Assembly (NCBI GenBank): GCA_030323885.1
Contig: CM059198.1
Coordinates: 61,840,917 to 61,904,916 of the forward strand
Origin: Branchipolynoe longqiensis
Lineage: Eukaryota; Annelida; Polychaeta; Phyllodocida; Polynoidae
DNA length: 64,000 nucleotides
Direction: 5' to 3'
The notes below the pieces were generated by a model. That model saw nothing but the letters and a program-made list of their open reading frames with translations, did not search any database and had not been told where the DNA came from. Shown piece after piece: positions 40,621 through 51,883 of this stretch; position 1 is the stretch's first letter; every line of letters begins with the position of its first letter. A program made the position numbers and the translations under genes.

Positions 40621-41382
40621 TATATATAATTAATGGTTCAATTTGTTAACGATTCAGCGCCGACGACTAATATATTTATTTATTATTCTCAGCGATATGG
40701 GTTGGTGATTTGTTGATGAAGCTGCACCTCTCCCATACCCAGTGCTCAGTCGCCCCGCCCCTCCCCCTCTCCCCCCCCCCCCTCCCAACCCGGGCCTGCT
40801 GCACCTGGCCTTGGATGACACGTGTCAGGCGGCCATGACACCGCGCTGTTGACTCACGTGACGCGTTTCTAGGAACGCTTCCAGGCAGCGTTCTGCTAAC
40901 AATAAAACCCACCACCAGCACCCAACACCAAAACCACCAAATATATCTACCTTAAATTACAATTTAAATATCTAAATCTAATCTGAAAACCACATCATTT
41001 TCATCCTCTGCCTGGTGTTCTATATATTCTCTTTTGGGGAATCTTATTTGTTATTGATTGGTTGTCATCGTGTTATGGGGGTAGGGGTGGGGTACTGTTT
41101 TGGTGGATATTTCTGGGTAGTTTTGGTGGTTGATTTGTTGGTGAGTGCCAGTGCGCATGTCAGGTAGTCAGCAGGTGCGTGAGGCGTTCCCATCGTGCAA
41201 GTGACAGGAAGTGGCACCTGTGTGGGTAAGACGCACATATAGCACGGGTGGGTGGGTGGGTGACTGAGTGGGTGGGTGGGCGGGTAAATAAGTGGGTGGG
41301 TGGTGGGTGGGAGTGGGTAGTTGAGGTGTGAGGGTAAATGAGGCGGTGGGAGAGTTGTATGGATTCAGGAAGTGACAGCTTG
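40621..41382. other. Unassigned, low complexity
   Basis: C-run at 40750-40785 and ggtgggtgggtg tracts at 41245-41315. No gene. Confidence 0.45.
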
Positions 41383-41440
41383 GTTGGTTGGTGGGGTTTT
41401 ACGTCGTAGCAACATCTAAGGTCATGTCAGGAAGGGGAAG
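41383..41440 (-). mobile_element. SINE-A tail fragment
   Basis: gttttacgtcgtagcaacat followed by ctaaggtcatgtcagg only. Confidence 0.7.
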
Positions 41441-41499
41441 TGACATGTCATTGAGACATAGTTAGTTTTAAACTGTGTATCTGTCTTCTAGATAGAACC

Positions 41500-42195
41500 T
41501 TCCATATGTATATATAATGACAATAGGGATTCATAATGATGTTCATATTACGGTATGTATGTAAATGCTCTTTGCATCGCAGTTTTAAAACCGTCCATGG
41601 ATATATAATGACAATAGGGATTCACAATGGTCTTTATATTACATATGTAAATGCTCTTTGCATTGCAGTTTTAAAACTGTCCATGGATATATAATGACAA
41701 TAGGGATTCACAATGGTCTTTATATTACATATGTAAATGCTCTTTGCATCGCAGTTTTAAAACCGTCCATGGATATATAATGACAATAGGGATTCACAAT
41801 GGTCTTTATATTACATATGTAAATGCTCTTTGCATCGCAGTTTTAAAACCGTCCATGGATATATAATGACAATAGGGATTCATAATGGTGTTTATATTAC
41901 ATATGTAAATGCTCTTTGCATCGCAGTTTTAAAACTGTCCATGGATATATGATGAAAATAGGGATTCATGATGATATTCATATTACGGTATATATGTAAA
42001 TGTTCTGCATCACAGTTCTACAATCTTCCATGGATAAATAATGAAAATAGGGATTCATAATGATGTTCATATTACAGTATTTATGTAAATGCTCGGCATG
42101 ACAGTTCTTAATTCTTCCATGGATAAATAATGAAAATACAGATTCCTAATGATGTTCATATTATATATGTAAATGTTCTGCATCGCAGTATCTTC
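41500..42195. repeat. 86-bp satellite, ~8 copies
   Basis: Unit ccatggatatataatgacaa ... gtaaatgctctttgcatcgc agttttaaaac. The spacing is 86 bp between ccatgg at 41595 and 41681. The final two or three copies are diverged. Confidence 0.9.
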
Positions 42196-42298
42196 GAGGG
42201 TTATATCAGAAAAGTATGAATTAATAGTAATTTATCATACTATGTATGTTTATATTAATCTACATTTATATAGATTCACCCACTCGAACGCATATATA

Positions 42299-42556
42299 TG
42301 AGACTGTCTCAAAAGGTGATAAGCAATATGGGACAAAACTTTTTCCATTGTAATGATCAACACATTATCTACTTATGCATTTGCACAGGACAAACTGATC
42401 TGTTTTTTACATAGTTTTTCATAATCCCAATTGAATACATATTGATTTGAAACAGACGTCCTTGTGTTTTCAGTGTAACCATTTCTGTGTTGTTTTGTGT
42501 CAATCGTCACAATAGACAAAAAAAAGAGTTATCACCTTTAGAGACGGGCTCATATA
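42299..42556 (+). mobile_element. MITE-2 copy
   Basis: gagactgtctcaaaaggtga to cacctttagagacgggctc, in TA-rich flanks on both sides. Confidence 0.8.
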
Positions 42557-42748
42557 TATACGATACATACAGACTATATTAAGATTATAAATGTGCTATA
42601 TAATTTATTATGTGAATATAAGGCGGCATCCTTGGGATGTTTGGCATATATTTTCCCTGCCAGAGAAAATAAACTCAACCCAAACCAAGTCTAGTCTTTC
42701 CTTCTCATTTCCTGTTCGATTATTGATATATATATATATAATGTCAAT

Positions 42749-42926
42749 ATGCAAAACCTCTCTAAATCGACCGACCTTGGGACTGACTATAAGTGGTCCA
42801 TTGAGGGAGGTGGTCGGTTTAGGGAGTTAAAATATGGTTACAATGGTATTGTTGGGACCCAAATAAAGCGATCGATATAGGGGAGTGGTCGATCTGGGGA
42901 GGTGGGAGGTTAGGGAGGTTTTACTG
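42749..42926 (-). mobile_element. MITE-5 copy
   Basis: Inverse of 40430-40620. It ends taggg aggttttactg followed by TA, and sits next to a short TA microsatellite. Confidence 0.78.
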
Positions 42927-43021
42927 TATAATAAATAAAATGCTAAAATTGTGTGGTGTTCGCAGTTCATACATTTTTGACGGGCACTAAATACGATTTA
43001 TGCATATTTGTGAGCTACATA

Positions 43022-43132
43022 CTCTCCCAGTGGGGCAACACTATAAAGTCACCTTGAGTATGCACTGTCATAAGTGCGTGCCCGTCCTGATATGACATTA
43101 GATGTTGCTAGGACGTCAAACAACAACGAACC
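43022..43132 (+). mobile_element. SINE-A, 5' truncated
   Basis: It starts within tcccagtggggcaacacta and ends aaacaacaacgaacc. Confidence 0.75.
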
Positions 43133-43238
43133 AACAGACTCATGCAGTGTGGTTTCAGCCCTTCCCTGTCCCATAGGGCACTTTGCTATACTACTTCGTT
43201 CAAATCGCAATCAACCATGCTCATAGTCATACTAGTTA

Positions 43239-43817
43239 TAAGCCGTGTTTACACGGGCAATTCTAAACCGATTTAAACAAATCGATTTATATGAAGCGAT
43301 GTAGTGGCGCGTTTACACAGACCGAGTTTGAAAGTGTGTCGGCGCCGGGAACCAGCAGCCTTAGTGGTGAGCCTGTAGCCAGCGAGTACTGCTATTTGTT
43401 TAGTTTACATTCGTTGATTCACAATATGAATAACGACGCCAATGTAGCGGCTACTTTAATATCGCTTGGAATTTAGGGTTAATTTAATTAAATTTCATTA
43501 TTTGAGTATGTAATTCTGTTAAATATGATCGCATTCAATAGATTTCGGCCTAATCGGTCTCTAACACTGCCGGGCACCAGCGATAGTTACAGCTGAGCCT
43601 GTAGCCGGCGAGCACCGCTATTTTACACTATCGCCACCCGGGAACCGGCTGTATCGCTTCATCTGTACTACCTCGCAAGGTGGTTTACATCTACCGATTT
43701 ATATGAATCGATTCAGCCCTAAAACGCCACAGTGTCGCGTTTACACGGCAAATGTAAATCGATCTAGGCAAGTGGTTTTATGTGAAACGTTTTAACTCGC
43801 CCGTGTAAACATGGCTA
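43239..43817. mobile_element. MITE-12
   Basis: Inverted ends agccgtgtttacacgggc and gcccgtgtaaacatggct bound ~580 bp. Several internal aatcgattta and gtgtcgcgtttaca motifs are mirrored. 43400-43560 is shared with MITE-13 (47140-47290) despite different tips. Confidence 0.8.
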
Positions 43818-43831
43818 TAGTCACTGTGGGC

Positions 43832-44550
43832 AGACGGGATGGCCGAATGAGTTGAGCGTCCGTTTCCCGTTTAGGAAGAACGTGGAATTCGAACCCACGG
43901 GTTCGAACCCTGCTTGAGTCAAACGAATGACCTAAAAATTGACAGTTGTCACTTCCTAGCTAGGCACTCGGCATTAATAGGATAGGGCAATGACTGATTA
44001 GCACATTATCAGGATACAGTATAACCCCGTTAAACCAAACTTGAAGGGACCCTAGAAATTTGTGTGGATTAATCGATCATTGGTTTAACCCAGCTTTGAC
44101 TTTGACTTGGCTTTGGCAAAAACGGGGGTGCATTATGAATGTACAATGTATGTGGACACTATGATTATTGTGTTTTATGTATATACAGTTTAACCCCATT
44201 AAACCAACCTCGGTTAAATCAAACGATCGGTTAATCCAAACTTGTTTCGGCGACCTGGTAAAATACTACCATTTATCATATAAAAAAGTTTCAGATGACC
44301 TTAAAACTTCATGAAAGTTTGGTTTAACTGTACTGGAAGTGGCCTGGGGCCGATAATTTTGTTTGGATTAACCGACTTTGGTTTAACCAACTTTTTTATA
44401 TGATAAATGGTAGTATTTTGCCGAGCCACCGAGAAAAGTTTGGCGGCCTGGTCTCCCAGTGGGGTAGCACTATAAAGTTGCCACAAGTGCGCACTGTCAC
44501 AAGTCAATACCGGTCCTGATATGACCTTAGATGTTGCCAGGATGTAAAGC
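43832..44550 (+). mobile_element. SINE-A split by MITE-4
   Basis: Left part 43832-44016 (head to tatcaggata); right part 44444-44550 (cggcctggtctcccag to tail). About 38 bp of SINE body around the junction are missing. Confidence 0.8.
44017..44443 (-). mobile_element. MITE-4 composite, one end lost
   Basis: Inverse of 5994-6483, including the internal third TIR copy (about 44186-44205). The TA target is visible at its left (44015-44016). The distal TIR is deleted, together with SINE sequence. Confidence 0.8.
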
Positions 44551-44559
44551 TTCCTAGGC

Positions 44560-44887
44560 TTTTTCTTCCCTTTTTCTTTTTTCTTGAAGATTTATACTGC
44601 CTGTCATGGATAAGTCTGAATAGACTTGTTTTCACCATTAGACAGTTTGCCGATAGAAAGCCCTAGCCTACACTTTTACCGACCCAAGGGATTGTTAAGC
44701 TCCTAGACCACATAGACATTGTATGAGAGCAACTAGCCTTTAGATGACGCTGTAAGTTATCGTGGTGGAAATCCAAATTGGCAGAGTTGGGGGTATGGGG
44801 AATCCAACCACCGACCTTCAGATTAGGAATCCGACCTAGAAAAAAGGCAGACACTCTAACCACTCTGCCACAGAGAACACCACGAGA
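44560..44887 (-). mobile_element. SINE-B, full length
   Basis: Inverse copy: tcttgaagatttatactgcc to cagagaacaccacg. Confidence 0.85.
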
Positions 44888-44966
44888 GAACTAGCCTGGC
44901 GCTCAGCATTATTACGATAGGGCAAGGACTGGTTGGCTCAGTGTCAGGATAATGTGACTGAGTCTC
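44888..44966 (+). mobile_element. SINE-A body fragment
   Basis: ctagcctggcgctcagcatt to aatgtgactgagt only. Confidence 0.7.
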
Positions 44967-44999
44967 CCGATCTCCCAAAACATGACTCATTCGGCCACC

Positions 45000-45065
45000 C
45001 CTTACTGCATACTGCCCCACCCTACTGCATACTGCTCCACCTTACTGCATACTGCCTCACCCTAC
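45000..45065. repeat. ~21-23-bp tandem repeat
   Basis: Three ttactgcatactgc(c/t)cca(c) units. Confidence 0.8.
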
Positions 45066-45099
45066 TACAAAAGAAACTGAATATGCAGCAACGAAACAA

Positions 45100-45265
45100 A
45101 AATAGAGTAGTGTTTTGAACTTAAAGGTAGATTTTTTAAACTTAAAGGTAGTATTTTGAACTTACGGCAAGTGTTTTGAGCATGGCCACAGTAGTCTTTT
45201 GAACCTACCTTCTACCAGGTTGAAAACACTACCATAGTGTTTTTGTGGGGTAGTGTTTTGAACTT
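45100..45265. repeat. tagtgttttgaactta repeats
   Basis: Four or five imperfect direct copies and one inverse copy (gttgaaaacactacc). Possibly a small foldback element. Confidence 0.6.
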
Positions 45266-45418
45266 ACTACAGCGGCAGCATTCCGGATGACGAAGCAGCC
45301 CTTTTCAGGAATGCACTGCTTACACCGTCCAACCCCATCCCCCACCCCCACCCCCACCCCCACCCCCCCACAATGACTGGGGAAGGGGCTGGAAAAGGTT
45401 CCCTAAAACATTGTCAGC

Positions 45419-46096
45419 TTAAAGTTGCATGGTCCGATGGTTTTGACTCTCTGTAATTTTTCTGAGATAAATATATTAAATTGATTGTTATAGTATACCC
45501 TACTTTAGTTTGAAGTAACTTTTATTTTAAATGTCTAAGTTTTGAGATATTTGAAGTGCAAACATGTCAAATTAGTTTTGGCAACCATGCCCAAACTTTG
45601 ACACCATAGGCTTCCGCAGTAACAGGTTATATTAAATCGACTCAGTGTTCCCTTCTAGGTGGCAACAGATGCTTAGTAAGTGCATCAATATCTAAGTTAA
45701 ATATGTAGAATCAAATCTAGATTTTGTTGTTGTTGTTTTCTTGAAGATTTATACTGCCTATCATGGATAAGTCTGAATAGACTTGTTTCCACCATTAGAC
45801 AGTTTTTCGATACAAAGCCTGAGCCTACACTTTTACCGACCCAAGGGATTTTTAACTTCCAACACCACATAGACATGGTATGAGAGCAACCGGCCTTTGA
45901 TGTCGCTGTAAGTTATACACAGCGGTGGACGTCCAAATTGGCAGAGGTGGGGGCATGGGGAATCGAACCACCGACCTTCAGATTAGGAGGCCGACCTAGA
46001 AAAAAGTCAGACACTCTAACCACTCCACCACAGAGAACATCACATAACTGTTTTGGATTTGAAAATGTAATGCTCCATCGGACTATGCAGCTTTAA
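45419..46096 (-). mobile_element. MITE-1 interrupted by SINE-B
   Basis: Halves 45419-45721 and 46049-46096, TTAA at both ends. Confidence 0.85.
45722..46048 (-). mobile_element. SINE-B inside MITE-1
   Basis: ttttgttgttgttgttttct tail to gagaacatcac head. Box B region aatcgaaccaccgacc (inverse) is preserved. Confidence 0.87.
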
Positions 46097-46157
46097 TGTG
46101 GATGGCGGCTACCCCAACAATGCGATCAAAAGAAAAAGATGAAGCAAAGCCTGATAA

Positions 46158-46250
46158 ACTTAGCAGCATAGAAGGCTACTTAGCAGCATAGAAGGCTACT
46201 TAGCAGCATAGAAGGCTACTTAGCAGCATAGAAGGCTACTTAGCAGCAAA
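46158..46250. repeat. 20-bp tandem repeat, ~4.5 copies
   Basis: Perfect tagcagcatagaaggctact units. Confidence 0.95.
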
Positions 46251-46579
46251 CAGGGGTCAGCGCAGTCGCCATCACCAGCCTGTGTGTAGTGGGGCTCATT
46301 GCAGACTACACCACAAAGACAGAACAAGGAAGGGGCCATTTAATTTAGCCCACCCTAATATGATCTTAGATGTTGCCAGGACGTAAAACTCCGTCAACCA
46401 ACCGACAATTAATTTTGTCTTCGGTTGTAATTTCCACTGCTTTATCGGAGAATGTGATTGCTCCCCAACCTTAACTTTATTTGCTTGTGTAATGAGGCTA
46501 CATATTTGAAGTATGTGAGCTTCTGTATATTCACTGTGATCACTTTGTTGGTTCCCCTTCTGGTGTTGCATCGGATACG
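46251..46579. other. Unassigned, with SINE-A tail piece
   Basis: 46355-46405 is a plus-strand SINE-A tail (ctaatatgatcttagatg). The rest is unassigned. Confidence 0.45.
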
Positions 46580-47578
46580 ACCAGACGGTGTGGCCGAATG
46601 AGTTGAGCGTCCGTCTTCTGTTTTTGGAGATCATGGGATCCAAACCCATGGGTTTGTAGGTTCGAACCCTGGTCGAGTCAAACTGATGACTTAAAAATGT
46701 ATACTTGTTGCTTCCTAGCCTGGGGCCATATGCAGGAGTCAGTGTTAGCAGGGTTTGGTGTTAGAGCCTGTTACCGTTTAGCTATCACCGATGTCGGGAA
46801 CTGTGTCAAGTCGTATGCAGGAGTGCGTAACACTTTCATTATAGCTAAACGTGAATTTATTTATAGATTTGGGAAATCCCTCTGCGTCTGTACCCATATA
46901 TTAGGCTTAAATATATTAAATGCTATCATATTTAACAGAATTAGATACGCAATAAGTGAAATTTCATGAAATTAACCCTAAATTCGAAGTGTTATTAAGG
47001 CTACCGCCGCATTGGTGGCGATATTAATAGTTATATTTTCGAATCGACGAACGTAAACAAATCGCCGCCGCCGCTGCATCGACGTCGCTTTCCATACTGG
47101 CGGCGGCGGCGGTTTGTTTACTGTACATTCGTCGATTCGAAAATATAAATATTAATATCGCCGCCGTTACGGCGGCAGCGTAATATTGCTTCGAATTTAG
47201 GGTTAAATTGATAAAATTTCACTTATTGCGTATTTAATTCTGTTAAATATGATAGCATTGAATAGATTTGGCCACAACCTTCGCTAACACCGCCCTTAAA
47301 CGTCATATGAAACGGGGTTAGTGTCGCGGAACTTAAACACGTGGTGTTAGGCCTATCACTGACTCGTGCATACCGACTTTTCGGCACTAAACCAGAAATG
47401 CCCTCTAAACGCGTTTTGGCTCGGTAACACCGACTCCTGCATATGTCCCCAGGTGCTCGGCATTATTAGGATAGGGCAAGGACTGGTTGTATCAGTGTCA
47501 GGATAATGTGATTGAGTGGGATATCAGGTTTTGGTGCTGGTCTGCTAGTGGGGCAGCACTATAAAGTCGCCATGAGTA
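46580..47578 (+). mobile_element. SINE-A split by MITE-13
   Basis: Head 46580-46722 (agacggtgtggccgaatg; box B ggttcgaaccc); body resumes at 47451 (aggtgctcggcattattagg) and stops at 47578. Confidence 0.83.
46723..47450. mobile_element. MITE-13, long palindrome
   Basis: Tips gggccatatgcaggagtc and gactcctgcatatgtccc. Much of the 728 bp is an imperfect mirror: for example ttcgaatcgacgaacgtaaa (47037) against tcgtcgattcgaaaatata (47129), and gccgccgcc against ggcggcggc around the centre near 47085. It would fold into one long hairpin. No protein coding. Confidence 0.85.
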
Positions 47579-48226
47579 TGACAGTGCACACTCATGGCGA
47601 CTTCATAGTGCTGCCCCACTGGGAGACGAAGTCCACCATCTTTTATATTTTTTTATTGAGGCTGTATTTATTCTGTCCATAGCATGTAAGCCTGGGTACC
47701 CAGGCTTGTTTTCAATGCTGGCCAGCTGTAGTGTTGGTGTTGTCTTACCAGACAGTAGCTGCTGATAAGTTATTTGATTGTCTGCATTTCAGTAGCAGAT
47801 AGATAGTATGTTGGTACGTTTAATAGCCTATGTTACTTTTTTGGGCCCTCTTGGCATTGTATTTTTGTTATATTCTTATTACTATGTTAGTTGTTTTCTT
47901 AAGGTTCTATGTTAGTGTTTTGGGGTTTTCTTGGGAAGAGTTTTCCACTTTTTTTCTACTTAATTCTATACTAGCCTGTTTTATTTTATTTACATGTCCA
48001 TAGGCCCATGACCCAATATCCCACTCAGTCATATTATCGTGATACTAAGCAAGCCAGTCATTGCCCTTTCCTAATTATGCCAATCGCCTGGATAGGAAGC
48101 GACAAACATCAATTCTTAAATCATTGGTTTGACTCGACCAGGGTTCGAACCCATCGGCTCGAATCCCACGATCTACCAAAACGGGAGATGGACACTCAAC
48201 TCATTCAGCCATTCCGTCTGGTCTGC
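47576..48226 (-). mobile_element. SINE-A split by LINE-X 3' copy
   Basis: Inverse SINE pieces 47576-47632 and 48005-48226 (catgacccaatatcccactc to cagccattccgtctggtc). Its first piece abuts the plus-strand copy to form a foldback. Confidence 0.8.
47634..48004 (-). mobile_element. LINE-X 3'-end copy
   Basis: The inverse of the LINE-X 3' UTR (55290-55577) matches over its length: tattgaggctgtatttattc, ggccagctgtagtgttggtg and tctgcatttcagtagcagat are mirrors of that region. Severely 5' truncated, about 370 bp. Confidence 0.88.
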
Positions 48227-48371
48227 ACTCTCTTGATGCAACTTCAATTTACAACGATTGTAAATGTGCATGGCTACCCCCCCGCCCCCCCACCTCCACA
48301 AAAAAAAACACCGCTTACAAGTGGTTTATTGCCAACTATGTGAGGAGATTACTTAACTACTTGAGCTAAGA

Positions 48372-48714
48372 CTAAAGCTAAGATTCGTTATACGTGGTAT
48401 GCAGCATGCGGCATGCGAATATCGTATATGCGGCATAGATATATGCCAACCCCCAACATTTTTGGGGGTTTTGCCTCCAAATTTGTGAAGGAACGGCATT
48501 GTTTTCTATGGCAAATGCAGCAGTATTCGCATTCGCATTCGCACCGATCGGTCCATGGGTCAATCCATTTGCCGCATTCGCATTTGCATTCACGTTCGTA
48601 TTCGCATCCAGACGTATGGAAGCACCACTATTCATTTGCATGCTTTGCGATTTTTATTCACATTCGCATTCGCATTCCCATGCCGCATGCCACGTATAAG
48701 GAATCTTAGCTTTG
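48372..48714. mobile_element. MITE-6, complete copy
   Basis: gctaagattcgttatacgtgg to ccacgtataaggaatcttagc, with internal cattcg/catttg hexamers on each arm. Confidence 0.83.
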
Positions 48715-49656
48715 GTATTGATTAGTATCTATTGAATAGCAAATCCTAAACCAACAATTAAAACCTTGCATGTAGATGTAAAATATATTGATGTACCTGA
48801 TTCTCACTATGCATTGTATACACTTTAATTTCAGAAGTTACTTCACACTTCAATTTGCTATATAAACCATGTAAAGGAATGTACGTAAATACCAATATAC
48901 CTGTAACACTTATGGTCTGTTAACCAGTGCTATGATACTGACAATATATATTTATGAATCAAATTCATTTACAAAAAAACACACCACAGAAAAGCTACTT
49001 CCCTTAAGTCTGGTCTTCTGGTAATGAATATAATAATTGAGGTGTTGCCTGCTGCAGCAATTAGCCGTACTTACATTGATTACATTCGGCTAATTAGAAT
49101 ACCCGCATTAAGCATGCGCATATTTAGCCTAAATTAGGTCTCACAACACATGGTGATTCGAGCAATTAAATATCCTCCTTCTTGTTATTGTACCCTGACA
49201 ACATGTTGCCTAAGTGCGTATCATAAATAAATAATTACTTCCTCTTATTTTCTCTCTTTTTGTTCTTGTGAATTTGATGTTGTTGCCATCTAGTGGAGGT
49301 TTAGGAGGGGAATAAAGGTAATTGATGCATAGACAATAAACACGTCACTGCCATCAGGTGGATGCCCGTATATGGGCATGGACAAAAGATGGTGCGTGGG
49401 GTGGGGAGAGGGTGTGGGGGTTGGGGTAGGGGTGGGGGGAGGATACACATGAGTGAGTCTTGCGCACCACTACTGATAGTACCTGGCAGCCTTCCCCCAT
49501 CCCACCCACACCCACACCCACACCCACACCCACACAATGACACACACAGACCAACACTCCAATACTCCATCACCTGAACACCCCAACACCCCAACACCTC
49601 CAGAACTCAACACCCCAACACTGTGCGCACACAACCGCGCTCTCCCACTTGCACAG
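48715..49656. other. Unassigned, with C/A low complexity
   Basis: AT-rich unassigned to 49360; ggggtgtggggg (49395-49440) and acacccacaccc (49505-49535) runs; CACC-rich to 49640. No gene. Confidence 0.45.
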
Positions 49657-49990
49657 CACCGGTCGAGGTGGCCAAATCGGCAGAGCGGAGACCTCCTGAA
49701 CGGAAGGTCGGGAGTTCAATTCCCGCTCGAGTCAAACCAATGACTTATAAAATGAATACCTGTCGCTTCCGAGCCTGGCGTTCGGCAATAATAGGATGGG
49801 GCACGGACTGGTTCGCTCAGTGTCAGGATAATGTGACTGAGTGGGATATCGGGTCATGGTGCCGGTGGCCTGATTTCCCAGTGGGGCAGCACTACAAAGT
49901 CACCATGAGTGCGCACTGTCAAAAGTCCCTCCCCATCCTGAAATGACCTGAGATGTTGCCAGGACGTAAAACTCCAAAAACCAACCAACC
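49657..49990 (+). mobile_element. SINE-A, full length, variant head
   Basis: ggtcgaggtggccaaatcgg head (box B gagttcaattccc), intact body, tail gtaaaactccaaaaacc. Confidence 0.87.
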
Positions 49991-50214
49991 TCAACCACTC
50001 AACACCCCAACCCAAGACGCGCACAAGGGCGCTCTCCCACTCTCCCAGCAAATGGAAGGTTGCGCTTGGCTAGTGTTCCGTTCCGCCCGGTCACGCTAGA
50101 CTGACTTTGTTCAGACTGCGCCTCTGAATGGCGATGGCAACATTAGACTTACCCGGGGTCTCCTTGTCAATTTGTTTTTGTGGTGATAAATATGTTTACT
50201 TCTCTGAATAAGTC

Positions 50215-50275
50215 CTGTAATAGTACCCCTTCCTGATATGACTTTAGATGTTGCTAGGACGTAAAACAACAAACA
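50215..50275 (+). mobile_element. SINE-A tail fragment
   Basis: ccttcctgatatgactttag to aaaacaacaaacaaac only. Confidence 0.75.
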
Positions 50276-50315
50276 AACTGTAATAATACTAACATAATGC
50301 TTGTGTTATTTTTTG

Positions 50316-50600
50316 CGTCCGTCTCCCGTCTTGGTAGATCGTGGGATTCGAAACCCACGGGTTCGAACCCTGGTCGAGTCAAACCAATGAGTTAAAAATT
50401 GATACTTGTCGGTTCCTAGCCTGGCGCTCGGCATTAATGGGATAAGGGAATGACTGGTTGGCTCAGTGTCAGGATATTGTGACTGAGTCGGAATTCAGGT
50501 CATGGTGCTGCCGGTTTGGTCTCCCAGTGGGGCAACATAAGTGCGTCCTGAAATGACCTTAGATGTTGTGAGGATGTAAAACTCCAACTACCAACCAATC
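50316..50600 (+). mobile_element. SINE-A, nearly complete
   Basis: Begins inside the head at gcgtccgtctcccgtcttgg. The body has a deletion after tggggcaaca. Tail aaaactccaactacc. Confidence 0.83.
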
Positions 50601-50994
50601 TACTGACTCTCAACCTTAAGTTCTAGGGCAGAGTCGGTGAGGCTTGGACAAGCCTAAGTCTACCTCTGGATGTGTGTGTGTGTGTGGGGGGGGGGGTATT
50701 CGGGCGCGCTTGTGGGGGGGGGGGGGGGGAGTTAACCACCCGGAAGTGTGACTACCGATCCTGGAAACGCGCAGGTGTGGTGCTCCAGAATTAGCGGAAA
50801 TCCGGCAAGCCGCGTCGATTACACGTCCCGTGACGTCACACATAATTCACTGACGTCACCAGAGTGGTCGTCATCAGAACAGTTTGTGGCTCAAGTGTCA
50901 TTCGCCAAACAGCGGAAATGTCACCGCGTGCTTTGCCTAAGTGTGATGGCAATATTGCACAAGCGCGTATAAATTGATACCAGCTACAGCCCTT
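50601..50994. other. Unassigned, G-runs
   Basis: G tracts at 50685-50697 and 50714-50729. Downstream CG-containing sequence with no recognisable gene. Confidence 0.4.
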
Positions 50995-51463
50995 ATGCCC
51001 CTGTCACACATCACCAGATTGAGTTTGTTGTTTGTTTGTTTGTTGTTGTTTTACGTCCTAGCAACATCTAAGGTCATATCAGGACGGTCACCAGATTGAG
51101 CAACGGACAGAATATCGGTCCGGGCGTCATAAGTATCAAAATGTATTAAAATGTGTCAAAATGTTGCGATATCGGGTCAAAGGCCGCTGGACGAATGGAC
51201 ATGAAACGGACATGACATGGACATGAAACGGACATGAAACGGACATGAAACGGAGATGAAACGGACATGAAATGGACATGAACGGATAGCCAACGGACGA
51301 AATAAACTCAAACCAGACAAGAACCGTAGACGTCAGTCCGGCGGCATCCGTTCCTAGTTTTGTGCATGTTCAAAATTTGTACGGACACAAAACGGACACA
51401 ATACGGACATTGTTCGTTTTCTGTCCATTTCCCCCAATCCAGTCAGGTGTGACAGTCGCTTTA
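50995..51463. mobile_element. MITE-10, complete but interrupted
   Basis: Inverted ends gcccctgtcacacatcacc and aggtgtgacagtcgcttta. Interior has six or more acatgaaacgg repeats (51185-51290). A 64-bp SINE-A tail sits at 51024-51087. Confidence 0.8.
51024..51087 (-). mobile_element. 64-bp SINE-A tail with 13-bp duplication
   Basis: Only tttgttgtttgtttgtttg and the last ~40 bp of SINE-A (mirror), flanked by identical tcaccagattgag at 51011-51023 and 51088-51100. Confidence 0.92.
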
Positions 51464-51469
51464 GAAACA

Positions 51470-51640
51470 ATGGTTGGTTGTTGGAGTGTTACGTCCTGGC
51501 AACATCTAAGGTCATATCAGGACGGGTACAGACTTGTGACAGTGCACACTCATGGAGACTCTAGAGTGTTTGTTGGTTGAATTTAGGTATGCTGGTTGTT
51601 GTTTTAAGTCCTAGCAACATTTAAGGAGATATCAATGACG
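51470..51640 (-). mobile_element. Two SINE-A tail fragments
   Basis: 51470-51560 (ggttgttggagtgttacgtc to cactcatggagact) and 51593-51635 (ttgttttaagtcctagcaac). Confidence 0.75.
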
Positions 51641-51882
51641 TAAAAATGTATACTTGTCACTTCCTAGTCAGGCGCTCGACATTATTAGGATAGGGCAAGG
51701 ACTGGTTGGCTCAGTGTCAGGATAATGTGACTGAGCGGGATATCAAGTCATGGTGCTGGCAGCCTGACCTCCCAGTGGTGCAGCACTATAAAGTCACTAT
51801 GAGTGCACACTGCCACAAGTCGGTACTCATCCTGATATGACCTTAGGTGTTGCCAGGACGTGAAACTCTAACAGCCAACCAT
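51641..51882 (+). mobile_element. SINE-A, 5' truncated
   Basis: atgacgtaaaaatgtatact through the full body to gtgaaactctaacagcc. Confidence 0.83.
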
Positions 51883-51883
51883 C

